Program-made: the position numbers and the translations under genes
Notes under the pieces: model-generated
The model's database searches: none
Told to the model about the DNA's origin: nothing
The model's input: the letters and a program-made list of their open reading frames with translations, nothing else
DNA from: Jaapia argillacea MUCL 33604
Lineage: Eukaryota > Basidiomycota > Agaricomycetes > Jaapiales > Jaapiaceae
Assembly: GCA_000697665.1 (NCBI GenBank)
Contig: KL197715.1
Span: forward strand, 502,206 to 566,205
Reading direction: 5' to 3'
DNA length: 64,000 bases
Part shown: piece by piece, positions 48,501-60,904 of the stretch
Layout of the letters: every line of letters starts with the position of its first letter
Position numbering within the stretch: position 1 is the stretch's first letter

Positions 48501-50600
48501 ACGAAGGTAATGATAGAGTACAAACTTACTGATGACGACTGTAGAGAAAACAGACTCCCAGATCATAATCAAAGATAAGAGACACAAGGATCAACTGCTT
48601 AGTAGTCAACCTCCGCGAACGGGAAACAAACCGAGAGAAGCATAGCTGCAAATCCGAAAGCCGCCAGATCATCGATATCGCGAAGTCTCGGTGGCAACAT
48701 ACCTACCTCTTTCTATCAACCTACCATTGCCATCAAACCATGTCTCCACAAGCTATGGATGATTAATGATCATAGTGATAAGCCTTTCCGTCGTTCTACA
48801 CAGTCTGATGTCAGCCCAGAGATAAAGGACTGAGCAAAGGCAAGCACGTTCAATAAAACGAGGACCTACAAAACAAGTTCCTAGATGGTCGAATCGAAAG
48901 ATGTGAGTGCAGTGGAACCAGGATTTCAGCGGAAGCAAATCGTCCAAACAGGAAGTCCTCCAAACAAAGTTTGACAATGTGCAAACGTTGTTCAACACTT
49001 CGAACACGGTAACCATCTTAGGCCTCAGGCTCGGACAACGTGCATAGTGCGCTAGTTTAACCCCTTCGTTGAATGAGCCGCCATACATACCCGAAAACTC
49101 ATCCCACCAAATTAATGACGAGTAGTATCAAGATAAGCCTCTGACCTATTGTTCGCTGATTCACCCACTGCTCAGGCTGTCGTCTCCAGGTCTGAGAATG
49201 AAAGTCTAAACCCAACTCCGATAGGTCGTATAGCTATCACGGCGTCGTCCACAGAGGTACACGTTTCATACAGTACGCCGGCGAGGGCGGCCAAGTCGTC
49301 CACATCGGCCCAGGGAATTCATCAACCCGGAAGAAAATTGCATATCACCTTCGCTATCCTGTCTCCAAGATACCAACACGCAAGCCACTCACAGCAAACG
49401 AAAGTTTTACTGACAGCAGATTTGAACGAAATTGCGAGGGGAGGCCAAAACGCGTCACCACGCATTCTCGCAAATTTTGTACATAACCATCTCCCGGTGT
49501 TTAGTGCCCGGTTGACGTACATTGACGACCGAGAGCTCGCAACGCCTCCCCGACGGGAGATACGGGAGATAATTACGAAGATCTGAGGTGGTAGTACGTA
49601 CCGCCCGAGTAAGAATGAATGAGTAAGTTAGAAGATAGGGTTGTCTTGGCCCTGACTTGATCAAGTATGACGAAGGGCAATTGCAGAAGGGCGGAATGGA
49701 TTCTTACGCCAAGGAGATCATCGCCCACAGCAAAAGGATAGCTGTGAACCGAAGTCAGGGACAGGAGACATGGCAGACTGGGAACAAATGAGATCAAAGG
49801 CCAAGGGCACCAGGACTCCAGGAGCACCAAAAACCCAAGCCCACACCGCCCTTGGCGTCCGACCAGACTTCCAAAAGCAAACATCGAATGATGATTGAAT
49901 GCAAACAAAGTTATCAGCAGACGTAAAAACCCTCTGTTCCTGTGTACCCACCGACAGGGCCACAAAAACGAACCCCAGACCACACCCAATTGTAATGGAT
50001 GGATATGTAGTCGGGGTGGATAGGAGGTAGAGTTTGTAGAATGGGCAATTCCGGAACTAGAATGAAGGTACCACCCTCGGTTGAGACGAACCTGCAAGTG
50101 GTCCTTCCGAGGCCAGGGACAGAGGGACAGATGACCTCGGAGACATTCGTCAATGAAACCACAAGGGGGAGTAGGGACCCAATAAATTGAGCGTCGGGCG
50201 CAAAACCAATGAACGCACCATAGAGTTTGAGCTTGATCGCTAGATATCGAGTCCTCATACATACGGGTGCCGGCGGTCGATTAGCTGTGTAGATTGTCTC
50301 TTGATGTGAGGTCACCATCCTGAGCACTGAGCAAATACCCAGATCGATGGGGACGAGCGCGAGCGCCAGCCAAGCAAATCGCCAAGCGACGGAGTAGATC
50401 AGAGGGGATAAAGTCCAAGTAAGTTCAATACAGACGTAAAGTGTGCGCAGTGCCAAAACGCGTGTGGGAGGCACAATTGATCAAGTGGTAGCTAGACCAA
50501 AGCCAGGGTTGGAATTCATGCCATAGACTCAAAACGATGTTGGGGTTTCTCGGAGTCGGTCTGACACTGCGCCTGAGAAGAAGGAATATGAATGTGTTTT
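45534..50600 (-). other. Poorly conserved tract with hydrophobic minus-strand fragments
   Basis: No complete gene can be supported. Minus-strand frames near 45809-46081, 46293-46682, 47500-47960, 48753-49088 and 49573-50474 contain membrane-helix-like stretches (GSLVFIVAFAVWVFSW, LSPLIYSVAWRFAWLALALV). They are interrupted and lack the clean splice phasing seen in neighbouring genes. The composition recalls the basidiomycete-specific multi-pass families of the DUF6533/6534 kind, but no diagnostic motif is present, so this is a guess. The fragments are probably decayed or fast-evolving membrane-protein genes. Confidence 0.3.
46811..47960 (-). pseudogene. Two related exon fragments of a membrane-protein family
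   Basis: On the minus strand, the segment around 47750-47850 reads RLNRTTRVAIIVLFAPVV followed shortly by YAFRVFRHFA. The segment around 46960-47050 reads RLTKHRIIAAPASVV and then YAFRVSRRIS. The shared order, spacing and the DNA word CTAAAAGCAT (about 46983 and 47775) suggest two diverged copies of one exon pair, in tandem. Neither extends to a full gene that I can follow. The family is unknown. Confidence 0.35.
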
Positions 50601-52098
50601 CGAGTTAATCACAAGCGATCGCGAGGGAATCGGTGGAGGAGGGTTTGCCTCGAGGTTGCCTTATCTCTTTCGAGTAAACATGCTCTGTTCGATTGAAAGG
50701 CGACTGTGGCAAAGTATGCATGAATTGGGTTAGGTCGGACGAGTTGTACAGACTTGGGGGTGGACACTGGAATGGATGCTATTGGGGAAACGAGGATCTG
50801 TGTGCTTCCAAGCGACGTGTGTCGTTGCTTCGCAATGCGCATCAAGGGGAGACAGTGAACGGGAGCAATGATGCGAAGATAAGGAGGGGAAGAAGGGAAG
50901 TGGTCTCGGAGATTGTTGACATTCGAGGACGGGGCAACTAGTCCGGGCTTACGGTGTCGGTGTCGGTGGGTGACATCGGGCTCCGAGAACTGTGGGAGGC
51001 CTTCTCTGCTCTTCACACCGAACAAAGGAGATGGTGTACACCAGAATCGATGGAATGAGGGTACATACATGCTTACAAAACACGTCGACACTACATATCC
51101 CGTAGTAGCAGGAGTTTACAAAGGAGGTGCGCAGGTAGAGCGATAAAGGGAAAGGAGATGATGAGAACAAAGGCCAGATCTCGAAGAGAAGTCATGAAGA
51201 AGAGAAGAAGGGAATGAAAGGAGATCGCCGAATTGGGATGGGATCTGGGATCTCGATGCAGATAACCTTGATAGTGATTCGGACCCAGCTGGAGATGTGT
51301 GATTAATGATCCGGGGTAATTGCGTATGCGACGGATAAACGAGAGTTCGCAGGAGTTCGCTGACGACGTGCAGTCGTGGCAGGAAGGGAAGCCAGGGGCG
51401 AGGAGAAGGGGTGTGGATAGAGGGGCGATGGGAGCAGGAGGACGGACGGAGAGAGGTGAGGAGGGGACTCGATCGAGGACCGAGGTGCTCATATGCTGTA
51501 ATGACACTAATAGCTAGGTGACGCGTCTGGACGGGCGATGGATGGGATGTGAATTCATCGAGGGAACAGCGGGAAAAAAATGAAAGGCGAACGTGTCTCT
51601 GTGTGTTCACAAGAGGTCCCGAAAAAAGCTGGTGGTTCGCTGGTTGTGGTGTGGCTATGAAATAACGCCAAGCCCGGGACTGATTTCGTTGGCCGGAGTC
51701 TGACGATTGGGGCCTGTTTCACCTGAATAGGCAGTAGCGGGGTCTGGACTGCATTTGTAGTCGCTGCTGCTGCGGGCGCTGCCGTCGTCCACAACGATGA
51801 AGCGGCAGCTTCAACAGGACTGCGGGAGCAAGGGAGGGCTGTGGCATCCATGGCTAGTCAGGCCATGGCATGCTTGGAAGCGGAGCAGGTGTACGGAAGC
51901 TTGCAGAAACCACTGGAACTAGGAATAGAATTATGATTTATTTTGGGTAGGTAATTAATATTTGAATTAGCAGGACCCCGGATACTGCCGTCATAGAAGA
52001 GATGCCCAGCGTGTGGATATTTTATTGTTGGGCTCATAACTTGCTCCTCATACCTGGAGCCCCTTCATTTACTCTCCTTTACTCCTCCGTCCACCACA
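50601..52098. other. Uncertain minus-strand first exon and divergent promoter
   Basis: A minus-strand frame from an ATG at 51851 (MDATALPCSRSPVEAAASSL..., Ala/Thr-rich) could be a first exon. Further minus-strand frames at 51091-51610 include a hydrophobic run (LRDLAFVLIISFPFIALPAHLL). I could not link them into one gene. About 250 bases separate this ATG from the plus-strand gene at 52099, so a shared promoter is possible. AT-rich sequence at about 51915-51975 fits a regulatory spacer. Confidence 0.3.
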
Positions 52099-54207
52099 AT
52101 GATTCAGACTCAACTGCACTCCCATTATCGTTCCTCTATTCTTCCTGGTATTCTCCTCAACCCCTCGCCGAGGAATTCAATCACCCCCCTTCCCCGTCAG
52201 CGCGACCCTTCCCCCTCGCCGATATCAGACACACCCGGATACAACTCCCTTTCTTCTGCGTCTTCCTCGAACGATGAAGACCTTTCATCCTCAACGGACT
52301 TGTCTCAGTTACACTCCACTCCTATGAGCACCGTTGGTTCAAGAAAGGCTCGTTCAGTCGATGGGTCGTCAAGACCAGGCAGCGCTCGAAAGATCCGCTT
52401 TGCTCCTCTCCCCGACCCTCGAAGAGACGTCCTCGTCACAGACGAAGGCGAAGAACTCCCACTATCCGACACTGAATCCAGACACTCCTACGATCCATAT
52501 CCCTCCTCAACTCCCGCCTCCATTCCAGAGGGTGTCGCAGTGAACGCCATCACACCACCCTCAGCTTCCTTGTCGACACCAAATTCATGCTCCCTTCACA
52601 GATCTCCATCCGGATCTCCTCGACAACCTTTCGCGGAGTGGGAGGTAGTGGAGGCCCCTCGCGCTCAGTCCGATTCATCATGTACAGCCACAGAAGAGTA
52701 CATTGCCACTCCAGCAACTCATCCTTTGTCGACATGCTCTTCTCTTACCGAAGGCTCTCCCTTAACACCCACACAGTCTACCACTTCCAATGGGACGTAT
52801 CGAAAGAAGGATTCGAGTTCGGGAGGGTTCACAAGGCGACTACTGAAGCCCTTCTTGGGCCCCTCCAAAAAGTCGGGCGTCAATCTCTCGATATCAAACC
52901 TCAGCACCGAGGATGTCCTCACTCTCGGTACGATCAACCTCTTCCGGTAAGTTTCCTCATCCACATCGAACGCTTCTTGAATCTCACATGATTGCCTTCA
53001 GTTCGAGTTCCCGGGACTCCCGTGGAGGTGAATCCGAAAAAGACTCCGCACTATGGGGCACACCTCTCGACCGAACAACTTCGGCTGGATCAACTGTAAC
53101 TCCCCATTCCAAACCATCCAAATCCCGAGGCTTCCCTCTTGGCCGTTCTCAGTCAATGACAGCCGCCGACCTGTCAACTACCAAAAAACCCACTACAACT
53201 CCGTCGACGTCAAAACCCACCCCGGCGAGACAGTCTCGTAAAGGAACGAGGATGTTGAATGGGAGAGTGTATGGCGCGAAGAGGCAAAATTCGAATGCGA
53301 ACCCGTTTGCGAACGCTCGGGATGACGAACCTGAATTTGTTGAGTGGGGTTATGGGGGTATGGGAAGTGTCAAGACTGGTGTTGGGAATGCTGTTTGGAG
53401 GGGTGTGCAAGGGGGGAAGACGAGTGTTATGGGTGGGGGTGGAGGAGGTGGCGTCACTGGCAGTGGAACGGAAGTTGCTGCCGATGATGAGGATGATGGA
53501 ACTGGGATGGGATGGGTTAAGAGGAGGAGAGAACAGAGGGAGCGCGAACGTAAAGAGAGGGAGGAAGCTGAGAAGAAGGCGAAGGAAGCTGCGGAGACTC
53601 CGACCATCGAGGTGCACGCTCCCGACGCTGAAGCGAAGAACGATGTCGCTGCACCTGCTGCCCGCCCAAGCATTGAAGATGACGAAGGCACCGTCGTCGA
53701 AGCCGAGACCACTGTGTCGTCAAAACACAAAGAGGAAGCGCCAATTTCCATCATCGCCGAATCACAAAACGAGTCTGCACCTGCTCCTGTCCATGAGGTC
53801 TCTGCGACGACGAAGACGACGGGCACAGAGCCAGAGCACGTGTATACTGCCGTAACAGTTCCGGCGCCGGTTTCCCATAAAGCCATCCATCATCCACATT
53901 CAGATGGTGGACCTCATACGAGCGATCCTGCGCATACCGCTTCTGTGGAGTCATCCGATGTTACGCAGGTGGTGGCTCAACCAAGTATCGACGTCGCTAC
54001 TGAGGAGGAGGACGATGATGAGGCAGAGGCGGACGTCAGCGCGGGTGATGATGAAGATTCTGAAGATGAGGCAGATATCGAAGTGAGTTCTTATTCCCCG
54101 CTTGTACCCTATGAATCTTCTGACGATGGTTCTTCGTTGTGTAGGCGAGGAAAACTTCGAGAGGAGCTGGAGTCGAAAAGATTAGTAGGCATAAGGAGAA
54201 GGAATAA
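52099..54207 (+). CDS. Low-complexity 663-aa protein, unknown function
   Basis: Three exons (52099-52946, 53002-54082, 54145-54207) give 663 aa. The N-terminal half is Ser/Pro-rich with a short ordered-looking motif KIRFAPLPDPRRD (about residue 97), and later GGFTRRLLKPFLGPSKKS and LSTEDVLTLGTINLFR. The middle has PEFVEWGYGGMGSVKTG, a poly-Gly run, and a charged helix (RRREQRERERKEREEAEKKAKEAAE). The end is acidic (EEEDDDEAEADVSAGDDEDSEDEA) and then basic. I do not recognise the family; many Ser-Pro and Arg-x-x-Ser sites suggest a phosphoregulated scaffold. Dropping the last intron would give a different tail. Confidence 0.7.
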
Positions 54208-57200
54208 AGCGTTCCTTCTCTCTCGCCGACTTGTCAAGAACGCTCGAGGGCGTGATTCGCCCAATCATCTTCTTATGCATATGCTATCTATGCCTTCTGT
54301 CAAGGCACCCCACATACACTTATAAGCTGTATTACCATCATCGTCTCGCCGTTCCGCCCACCACTCTCGTACACACTTGTTTATCGATCGCATACAGCTC
54401 CCTTCCTCCCAAATCGTCGATCCGGGACGCATATATCCACATCCCCTTTTCCCTTCGACATCAACAACCCGCTCACCGCCTCCTTGTACCGACATACAGC
54501 ACCTTACACCCCACCGTATATACAATCTTAACACCCTCTTATTCGTTGGTGCCGATATACTCCCCGGGAGGCATCAATCGTCGCTCCATTATTTGTCCCC
54601 TACCGACCACTTTTGCCTCCGCGCGCGACAGCATTAGCCTCCTCGTTCGCTGAGTCAATCGCCGCGCATACGCGGCTAGTCCGTCGTACACTGCGATCCC
54701 TTTGTTTATTGGCTTATTGGGTCACCGGTTTCATTCCTGGTTGTGTACATTCGTCCTTCTCGCATTTTCATTCTCATCATCATCAGACTCTTCATCTCTT
54801 CCTCATATCATCATTTCGTTTTCCTTTCCGTTGTGTCGAATGTTGCTCGAGTACAGTCAAGGATATTTTATATCGCAATATTACTTGTCTCTCTCACTTC
54901 CTCTCTCTGTTCATCCCTCTACAACTCTGTTTCATTGGTCTTTTCCTACTCGTCTTTCCGCGTCAAAACCGCTAGAACACTGTATGGGACGCTGATGTAT
55001 CATAATGTATCATTTTGTTTGCTGTGAATAACAATTGAAATTGAAAATGAACTTTCGTTCACCCTCGTTGCGATTCTATCATCATCTCGATGCTTGATGT
55101 TGTCAGATCGCGCTGATTCTGTACGCCATCCTCTTCATTTCCGCTCCAGTTGCCCATCGTGGTGCCAAGTGCGATTTTAGGGGAATGAAAATCGATGAAC
55201 TCAGGGCCTTTGTCACACTCCCCTGTCCTGCGAAATTACGACAAGTCCTCCTGAAACGACGTTCGACTTCACCTGTGGGTGTTGGTGACAGGCTTAGCCT
55301 CGAGTGCTCCTTGGACCCTAAGGGCTCAGGGTCGCCTTCGTCGGAGGGCAGAGTATCGTCACCCAATCTCACCATCCTTATGGCAGGGTGACCCCTTCGT
55401 TGCACACAGCAACCCCCCAAGCTTAAACGCTAACGGCATGGTTGGGTCGTGGCATCATGTTGCGTTGGCTGTCGACAGGCAACCACCTTGGCAGTCTCAA
55501 TGTCTCCAGCAGTTGGCACTTGCATCAAACATGTCGAAGCGGATGGTCGCGCCTTTCGACCCATCGACTGTATGCGCCCTTATTGCCTGTGCTCTATGCA
55601 CTGTGGCGATCAAGGTATTTTCGCCAAGAAGCGGTTCATCTCGGTTACTTATACGTTACTTTGGCTTTTAGTTGCTGGATGTTCGCTCTGGTTTCGTTAA
55701 ATCTTGGTTCCCACCTGCTCCTCGAGGATACCATACGGCCCCGTGTCCTGATTATCTCTGTGATATCCGAATTGCTCACACTAGGCCTTACGTTCTGTCG
55801 CATATGCTCACTGTCCTCGCCTCAACAGGCTGTCCCTCGAACTCCACTGCCCAGTGGTTTGTCATTTCAACGCTGCTGTCATTGCTACCCTCCAACGGCA
55901 GTCCCTGGATATCTCGTAACCTTCAGGACAATATTCGTGATCCCCTGCCGGTACCGCTGCTGCCTTACGCAACGCCGTTGCTGAGATTGCCTTGATGGCC
56001 GGTTCGCCATTATTGTATCTGTTGGCCGAGACCGATCATGCTGGCAACTCCTGTGATGATGTCGATGTAGATCCCAGGCAAGTTCTCCAATATTTATCCA
56101 GCCTAATATTAAATGGAAGGGATACCTCCAGAGTATCGACGGTGGGGAAGGACCTTCCTCTCGGAGTGGTCATGCAAAATCCAACAGCGTATTCGCCGCA
56201 GCCTCGTGATGTGGGGTGACTGACTTTTCCCGTTGATGGGAAAGCTGGGCCATTTTTGTCTGGCATCCAACAGCTTGAGACAAGAACTACCGAGTGGAAC
56301 TGGCGTGGATAGATGGACGGTTCTGAGCGGATGGAACTTGACCCATTTCGTCATATGCCGTATGTTTTTAACTTCAGTCCCTCGGGCTGGTCGCACTTCT
56401 CTCCCATTTTGGGCTGACAAGATTCGTTGGTGAGATTTCCAGGGCCTCAAATCCTCCAGGGCAAGTAATGCGTGAGGGCAGGGGTACGAGATCGTTCTTT
56501 GATGCCCGTCAATTTTCACGCCCTCAACTGTCGTAAGGATCATCTGTTGAGTGAATTTTCATGTCAATAATTACCCGACCTGACCTTTCCCATACGTTAT
56601 CCGTGCAAAGGACGGGCCATGACCAGGTCGGTTATGAGCGGAGGCCTTAACACCTTTCGATAGCTCCTCCATGAACATGCGCTGTGTATGGTATGGTGGT
56701 CTTGTGACCTTAAATGAAGGAAGCGAGGCCCACTGCGGTGGGCAGTGTTCACTTCATTCAATAGCGATTATCTCTCACTGCTTGGTGTCACCTTCCTCCT
56801 TGATCGAATCGCACCGTTGTCCGACACCAATAATTTGGCCAGGACCTGAGACACCCTGGTTTAACACCCGGGCGATATGCCAAGTGGCTAGCAAGGTTCG
56901 TGATGGGACGAGATGGAGTGATGTCGTGATAATGGACCTTCTTGCGGAGTGGGAGGGTTGAGAGATGGGCAATATCGACCGATATAGCAGCAGGTGATGA
57001 CGAGATTCGGGGTGTTGAGTTACCGAGAACCATATCCCTCCTCGCGCTTCCAGCTTCCAGCTTCAGGGCTAGCATGGAGAATATCTTATGTGTTTTTGTC
57101 GGATCGTAGGTTGAGCAAGGACCGATGAGGATATCAAGCTCCGCGTAACGGAAATGTGGCTTTTGTTCGACAGCTTCAGTCTTACAACCCCCTTCAATAC

Positions 57201-57262
57201 AGTTATACATCCTGCACGCTCCTCTTGACTTCATCACTTCCCCAGGAGAAGATGGCCGCCAT
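54208..57262. other. Gene-poor tract of 3 kb
   Basis: The first 800 bases are very pyrimidine-rich on the plus strand and produce several overlapping frames without protein character. From 55.1 to 57.2 kb, frames such as 55442-55984 include hydrophobic runs but no motif, no coherent splice sites and no repeats or termini. No gene is supported. Confidence 0.4.
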
Positions 57263-57951
57263 CTACTTTCCGAAGATTGTGCCAAACGTCGTACCTTGAT
57301 GACCCTTTGTGACTTACGTTAGGAGGGCCTCTCGCGGGGAACAGCGGTTACTCACCAAGAAAGAGCGGCCGGGATCATAGAAAGTGCTGAACGCCGGCGT
57401 ACGTGTCAGTAATGGAATACGGTGTCAAAAACAGTAACGGACATATATCCTCGATTGCCGGGAACACCCAAGGTTTTCTCGAAATAAGAGAAGAACGCCT
57501 TGCTGTACACGTCGTTTACCTCCGGGTTGATGTTGTCCAGACTCGTCTACCAGAAATAACGTTAGGATCTTGAATCGAGCGCAGGTAAGGCGCATCGGAG
57601 GGAGGGGCAACGTACGATGACCAAAAGCAACGCAGGGTCGAACGTCCCGGCGAAAGTGAGGTTAGGGTCGTAGGAGTAGTTAATGGAGATGTATTGCTCG
57701 GGCTTCTTCAGAGTCTCTGCTGCCAACTTCGCATGTAGTATATCCAAATCAGATACATTGAAACTGAGAGAAGGGGAGCGATGCACCTTGGAGAATTCAA
57801 GAACGAATGCTCGGGTGTCCGGGACCTATACCGCAGAGCTTCGGTGAGGCCACCGACCGCGAACATTCCAGACTCCAGAGCAGATGCACAGCGATTCTAC
57901 TCCACGCCATTCACGTACCTGAACATTCGTGGTGAGAGCGAGAGACGGCAT
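57263..57951 (-). CDS. MIF/tautomerase-superfamily protein, copy 1
   Basis: Six exons (57951-57919, 57825-57787, 57726-57616, 57546-57443, 57386-57356, 57304-57263) give 119 aa, the size of macrophage migration inhibitory factor. MPSLALTTNV provides the N-terminal Pro after Met removal, the catalytic base of the tautomerase fold. KKPEQYISINYSYDPNLTFAGTFDPALLLV corresponds to the active-site Lys and Ile strands. The protein continues YSKAFFSYFEKTLGVPGNRGYITFYDP and ends GHQGTTFGTIFGK, matching the usual GxxGTTF end. MIF-like fungal proteins have phenylpyruvate/dopachrome tautomerase activity in vitro; their role in fungi is open. Confidence 0.92.
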
Positions 57952-58322
57952 ATTGGTGGGAGGGAAGGGGGAAATCCAGCAGATGATAGAATGCGAACAT
58001 CGTCAAGGCTTATAAAGGATCAAGGGAAGAACGGATGACCTAGAATACGCAATTTTGGTTCGGAAGCTCGGGGAGAGGTCAGTTGCTTGATGAGGGAAGG
58101 GCTATATTGAGGTGGTTGAGGAGATCATGATAAGATAAACGGCTCGGACGAACCATTTGCCGCGTCTCGAGCTCACGTGCAAGCACCTTGAGGGCTTGCG
58201 AGCGAATGGCAACAACTCCTCTCAACGTAGCAAGTCAACGAACAAACTTGAGAATAGAGAGAATTGTCGTTCCGGCAGATGAGAGTTTGGAGAATGTCCT
58301 ATCCCAGCTGAAATGTGGAGAA
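57952..58322. other. Spacer between the two MIF genes
   Basis: This is the promoter region of MIF copy 1. No gene is seen. Confidence 0.4.
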
Positions 58323-59117
58323 TTATCTGAGATTTTTTGCATCGCAGACTGAGGGCTTCGCGTATCTCGGATAACCATCACATGCCATGCAACGGTGGGG
58401 AAATCGAACAAATGGGAACAGGTGATAAGGTAATGTCACTGGCTCTTTCGCAGCGTTGCTACTGTCATTCCCCTCGTACTGTCATACAAAGACAAAGGTT
58501 CAGAACGTTCATACCGGCCACCGCAAAAGACGACAACTCACGCTATATATTCAGCCTGGGGATCATAGAACGTTCTAAAACATATATTTAGTGGCTCACT
58601 CTCCACAGCGGAACCTAGCGCGGAACGAGAACTCACATATATCCACGATCTCCGGGTACGCCCAACGTCTCCTTGAAGTGATCGAAGAAGGCCTTGCTGT
58701 ACTTTTCATTGGCCTCAGGGCTCAAAGCGTCTAAACACGTCTGCAAAAGTAATCGGTGTTGGGGGTCAGCGAAAAAGAGGGCGGTGGCAATTTCTATGAG
58801 CCAAACGTACGATAACCAACAATATGGCGGGATCAAAAGTACCGGCAAAGGTCAAGGTAGGGTTGTAGTTGAAGTTGATAGAGAAGAACTGTTCAGGTTT
58901 CCCGAGTGTCTCAGAGGCCAGCTATAACCATCGAGTAGGGATTGATTACTATCGTCCAGCGGGTAGTGTTAAACGGAACGCACCTTCGAGAACTGGAGGA
59001 CATAGGCCTGAGTGTCAGGAACCTGATGGATCACAGCGTTCATCTATGAGCGTTTCGACGCAGTGCATATCCAACTGAGCTGACCTGAACATTCGTGGTG
59101 AGCTGGAGAGCGGGCAT
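58323..59117 (-). CDS. MIF/tautomerase-superfamily protein, copy 2 with divergent C-terminus
   Basis: This tandem paralogue of the gene at 57263-57951 has the same exon order. It starts MPALQLTTNVQ and continues VPDTQAYVLQFSK, LASETLGKPEQFFSINFNYNPTLTFAGTFDPAILLVI, then ALSPEANEKYSKAFFDHFKETLGVPGDRGYI and TFYDPQAEYIA. The catalytic Pro and the Lys of GKPEQ are kept. Instead of the GHQ-GTTF end, the next in-phase exon reads into an unrelated Cys/His-containing tail ending at 58323. Either the last exon was lost and replaced, or the true end was not found. The borders of the last exon are uncertain. Confidence 0.8.
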
Positions 59118-59668
59118 CCTGGAAGCTTCGATATCAGCTAAAAAGTACTGCAAGCATTCATAAAGCCCCGTCAACAACGTTTTATAAAGCTTGAGCTGAT
59201 TCAGATTCGACCCCACTGACCAATCTTACCGGAAAGACTTCATGTTCAAGATTAGAGTGTCGGAACCGGCCATCCGTGGAGGTTCACATGGTGAGAAAAT
59301 GCGAGTCTAATTTGAGCGCCCAAGATTTAGACGTGGAGGCAGACGCGGAAGAAGGCGATCGAGGAAGTGAAGCCAGTTTTGATTCTTGGTCTCATGTCAA
59401 TACCATCCAACTCCGAAATGTGGGACACGATTGGAGAGAGACCCCGGCGAGGCTACCTGCGTTTAATAACAGTTTATAAGGTCAATATGGTGTGGGTCTG
59501 ATACCCCCGTTCAGTATCTAGCAATACGCATACCCACAGGCCATGAGAGGTCAGAGGTTAAAATACAGGAATAAAGATCACGATCGCTGAGAAAACCTGG
59601 TTGAAGACATGGAATAATTAAGACGCCGAGTACTTCGTCGGAAGATCGCCAGGGTTTTGGAAAGTCAA
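59118..59668. other. Upstream region of MIF copy 2 and 3' side of the BTB gene
   Basis: No gene is seen. A short plus-strand frame at 59276-59479 has no supporting features. Confidence 0.4.
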
Positions 59669-60661
59669 TCAAATTTCATCTTCTCCGCCTCCTAAAATTC
59701 GGACCGAAGTATTCAGTGGCTCGTAATGACAATTTGGACGAGCACAGACCTCTTCAATTATCCTGTCAACTTCCATGGCGAAAACCTTGCTAAACTCCAT
59801 AAGATCGGAGAAGGCTCTGATCCTGCACGAAAGACATTCTGACGCGGTGATCAACGCGGGCCACATGATCTCATGAGCCGTCACTGCAGACCCGTAGGGC
59901 TTCTCTCTAAGGGATTTCCCCGCCGCAAGCATATATTGTCGCCACCAGGGCAGCACTGAGCGGGTTGTCTGGCGGAAGACAACAAGATGGCGATTTTTGC
60001 AATACAAGCACGCGTCACAGAAGTGCCATTGCTCAGGGGATGTCCATGTGATGTAGGTGGCCGTATCGCGTAGAGCCTCGACGCAGTTCTCCCGGTAAAG
60101 AAGTAGTTGGTTGTACGAGAATGCTGTAAGTGATCGTAGGTCGTTGGTAGCGGATGAACTAGTTTCGCCGTCCTCAGGGTTTGGAATTGAGATTGGGAAG
60201 TTCACACGTAGAGTGTGTGTCGCTGCCACCTTTGCCTCTTTCTCTAATCCATGGGCGACGGCAATCGTAAATACTCGCAAGGGCTCCCTTGGGGCAAATT
60301 TCTCCGCCATTATTCTTCCTAAACTTCTGGTGGCATCCTCCATGAGGTACTTTTCGGCCGCTTTGAGGACAGGGAGCAAGTCATCGAGATTTTCGAAAGT
60401 CGGATTCGCCATGGGATAGAAAAACCTCAACAAGGCTTCTACCGTTTGCTCGTCCTCGAATTTCTCGACGAGGAGAACGATAGATGGAGCCTCAGTCTCT
60501 ACCCGACTCGGTCCGAGAGCGAGCATGTCTTGGAAGAAGGGTGAAACAAGGACCAAGATGGCTTTGTGCACCCAAAAGTGAACATTGTCGCAAGACTGGA
60601 GTATAAGATCCCCAGAAACATAGTTGAAGATTGAAGACCTGCGCAGAGGATTTTCTGTCAT
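59669..60661 (-). CDS. BTB/POZ domain protein
   Basis: A single exon encodes 330 aa. Residues about 10-115 form a BTB domain: SGDLILQSCDNVHFWVHKAIL, SPFFQDML, VEALLRFFYP and the LLPVLKAAEKYLM helix. This is the common basidiomycete type, in which the domain is followed by a helical C-terminal part with a Cys-containing segment (FCDACLYCKNRH; later SECLSCRIR). These families are strongly expanded in Agaricomycetes. They may act as CUL3 adaptors or in self-association, but no partner is known. The start at 60661 is the first ATG; the frame extends upstream only through non-ATG codons. Confidence 0.85.
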   Translation of the reverse strand: MTENPLRRSSIFNYVSGDLILQSCDNVHFWVHKAILVLVSPFFQDMLALGPSRVETEAPSIVLLVEKFEDEQTVEALLRFFYPMANPTFENLDDLLPVLKAAEKYLMEDATRSLGRIMAEKFAPREPLRVFTIAVAHGLEKEAKVAATHTLRVNFPISIPNPEDGETSSSATNDLRSLTAFSYNQLLLYRENCVEALRDTATYITWTSPEQWHFCDACLYCKNRHLVVFRQTTRSVLPWWRQYMLAAGKSLREKPYGSAVTAHEIMWPALITASECLSCRIRAFSDLMEFSKVFAMEVDRIIEEVCARPNCHYEPLNTSVRILGGGEDEI

Positions 60662-60904
60662 AGCGAGCGGAAGGTTTGAGGAGATCGTCGTCTGAGCGGG
60701 GTTCGAACGAGCGAACCCAATCACGGCAAGCTGACGAAGTCCATCGGCTTGTGGTGCTATTGATGGTGGCTGTGTTCCATATCTCTACCCTCTTATTGCC
60801 GTGTCCGCAGACAGGGTAAACGCAACACTCCTCTCCCACCGCCCTCTCGCAGCAAAGCCCAAAAGACGCCACCAAATATTAAGCTCTAGGGAGTAGAGCT
60901 AGCG

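Noticed and set aside
49573-50474. Mating-type pheromone receptor (STE3-like) in the 45-52 kb tract
   Set aside because: Hydrophobic runs prompted the idea, but the conserved receptor motifs and loop residues were not found in any frame.
53350-53886. 178-aa minus-strand frame
   Set aside because: It is antisense to the charged low-complexity part of the gene at 52099-54207.
60662-60724. 21-residue N-terminal extension of the BTB protein
   Set aside because: It begins with GTG; eukaryotic initiation at 60661 (ATG) is far more likely.
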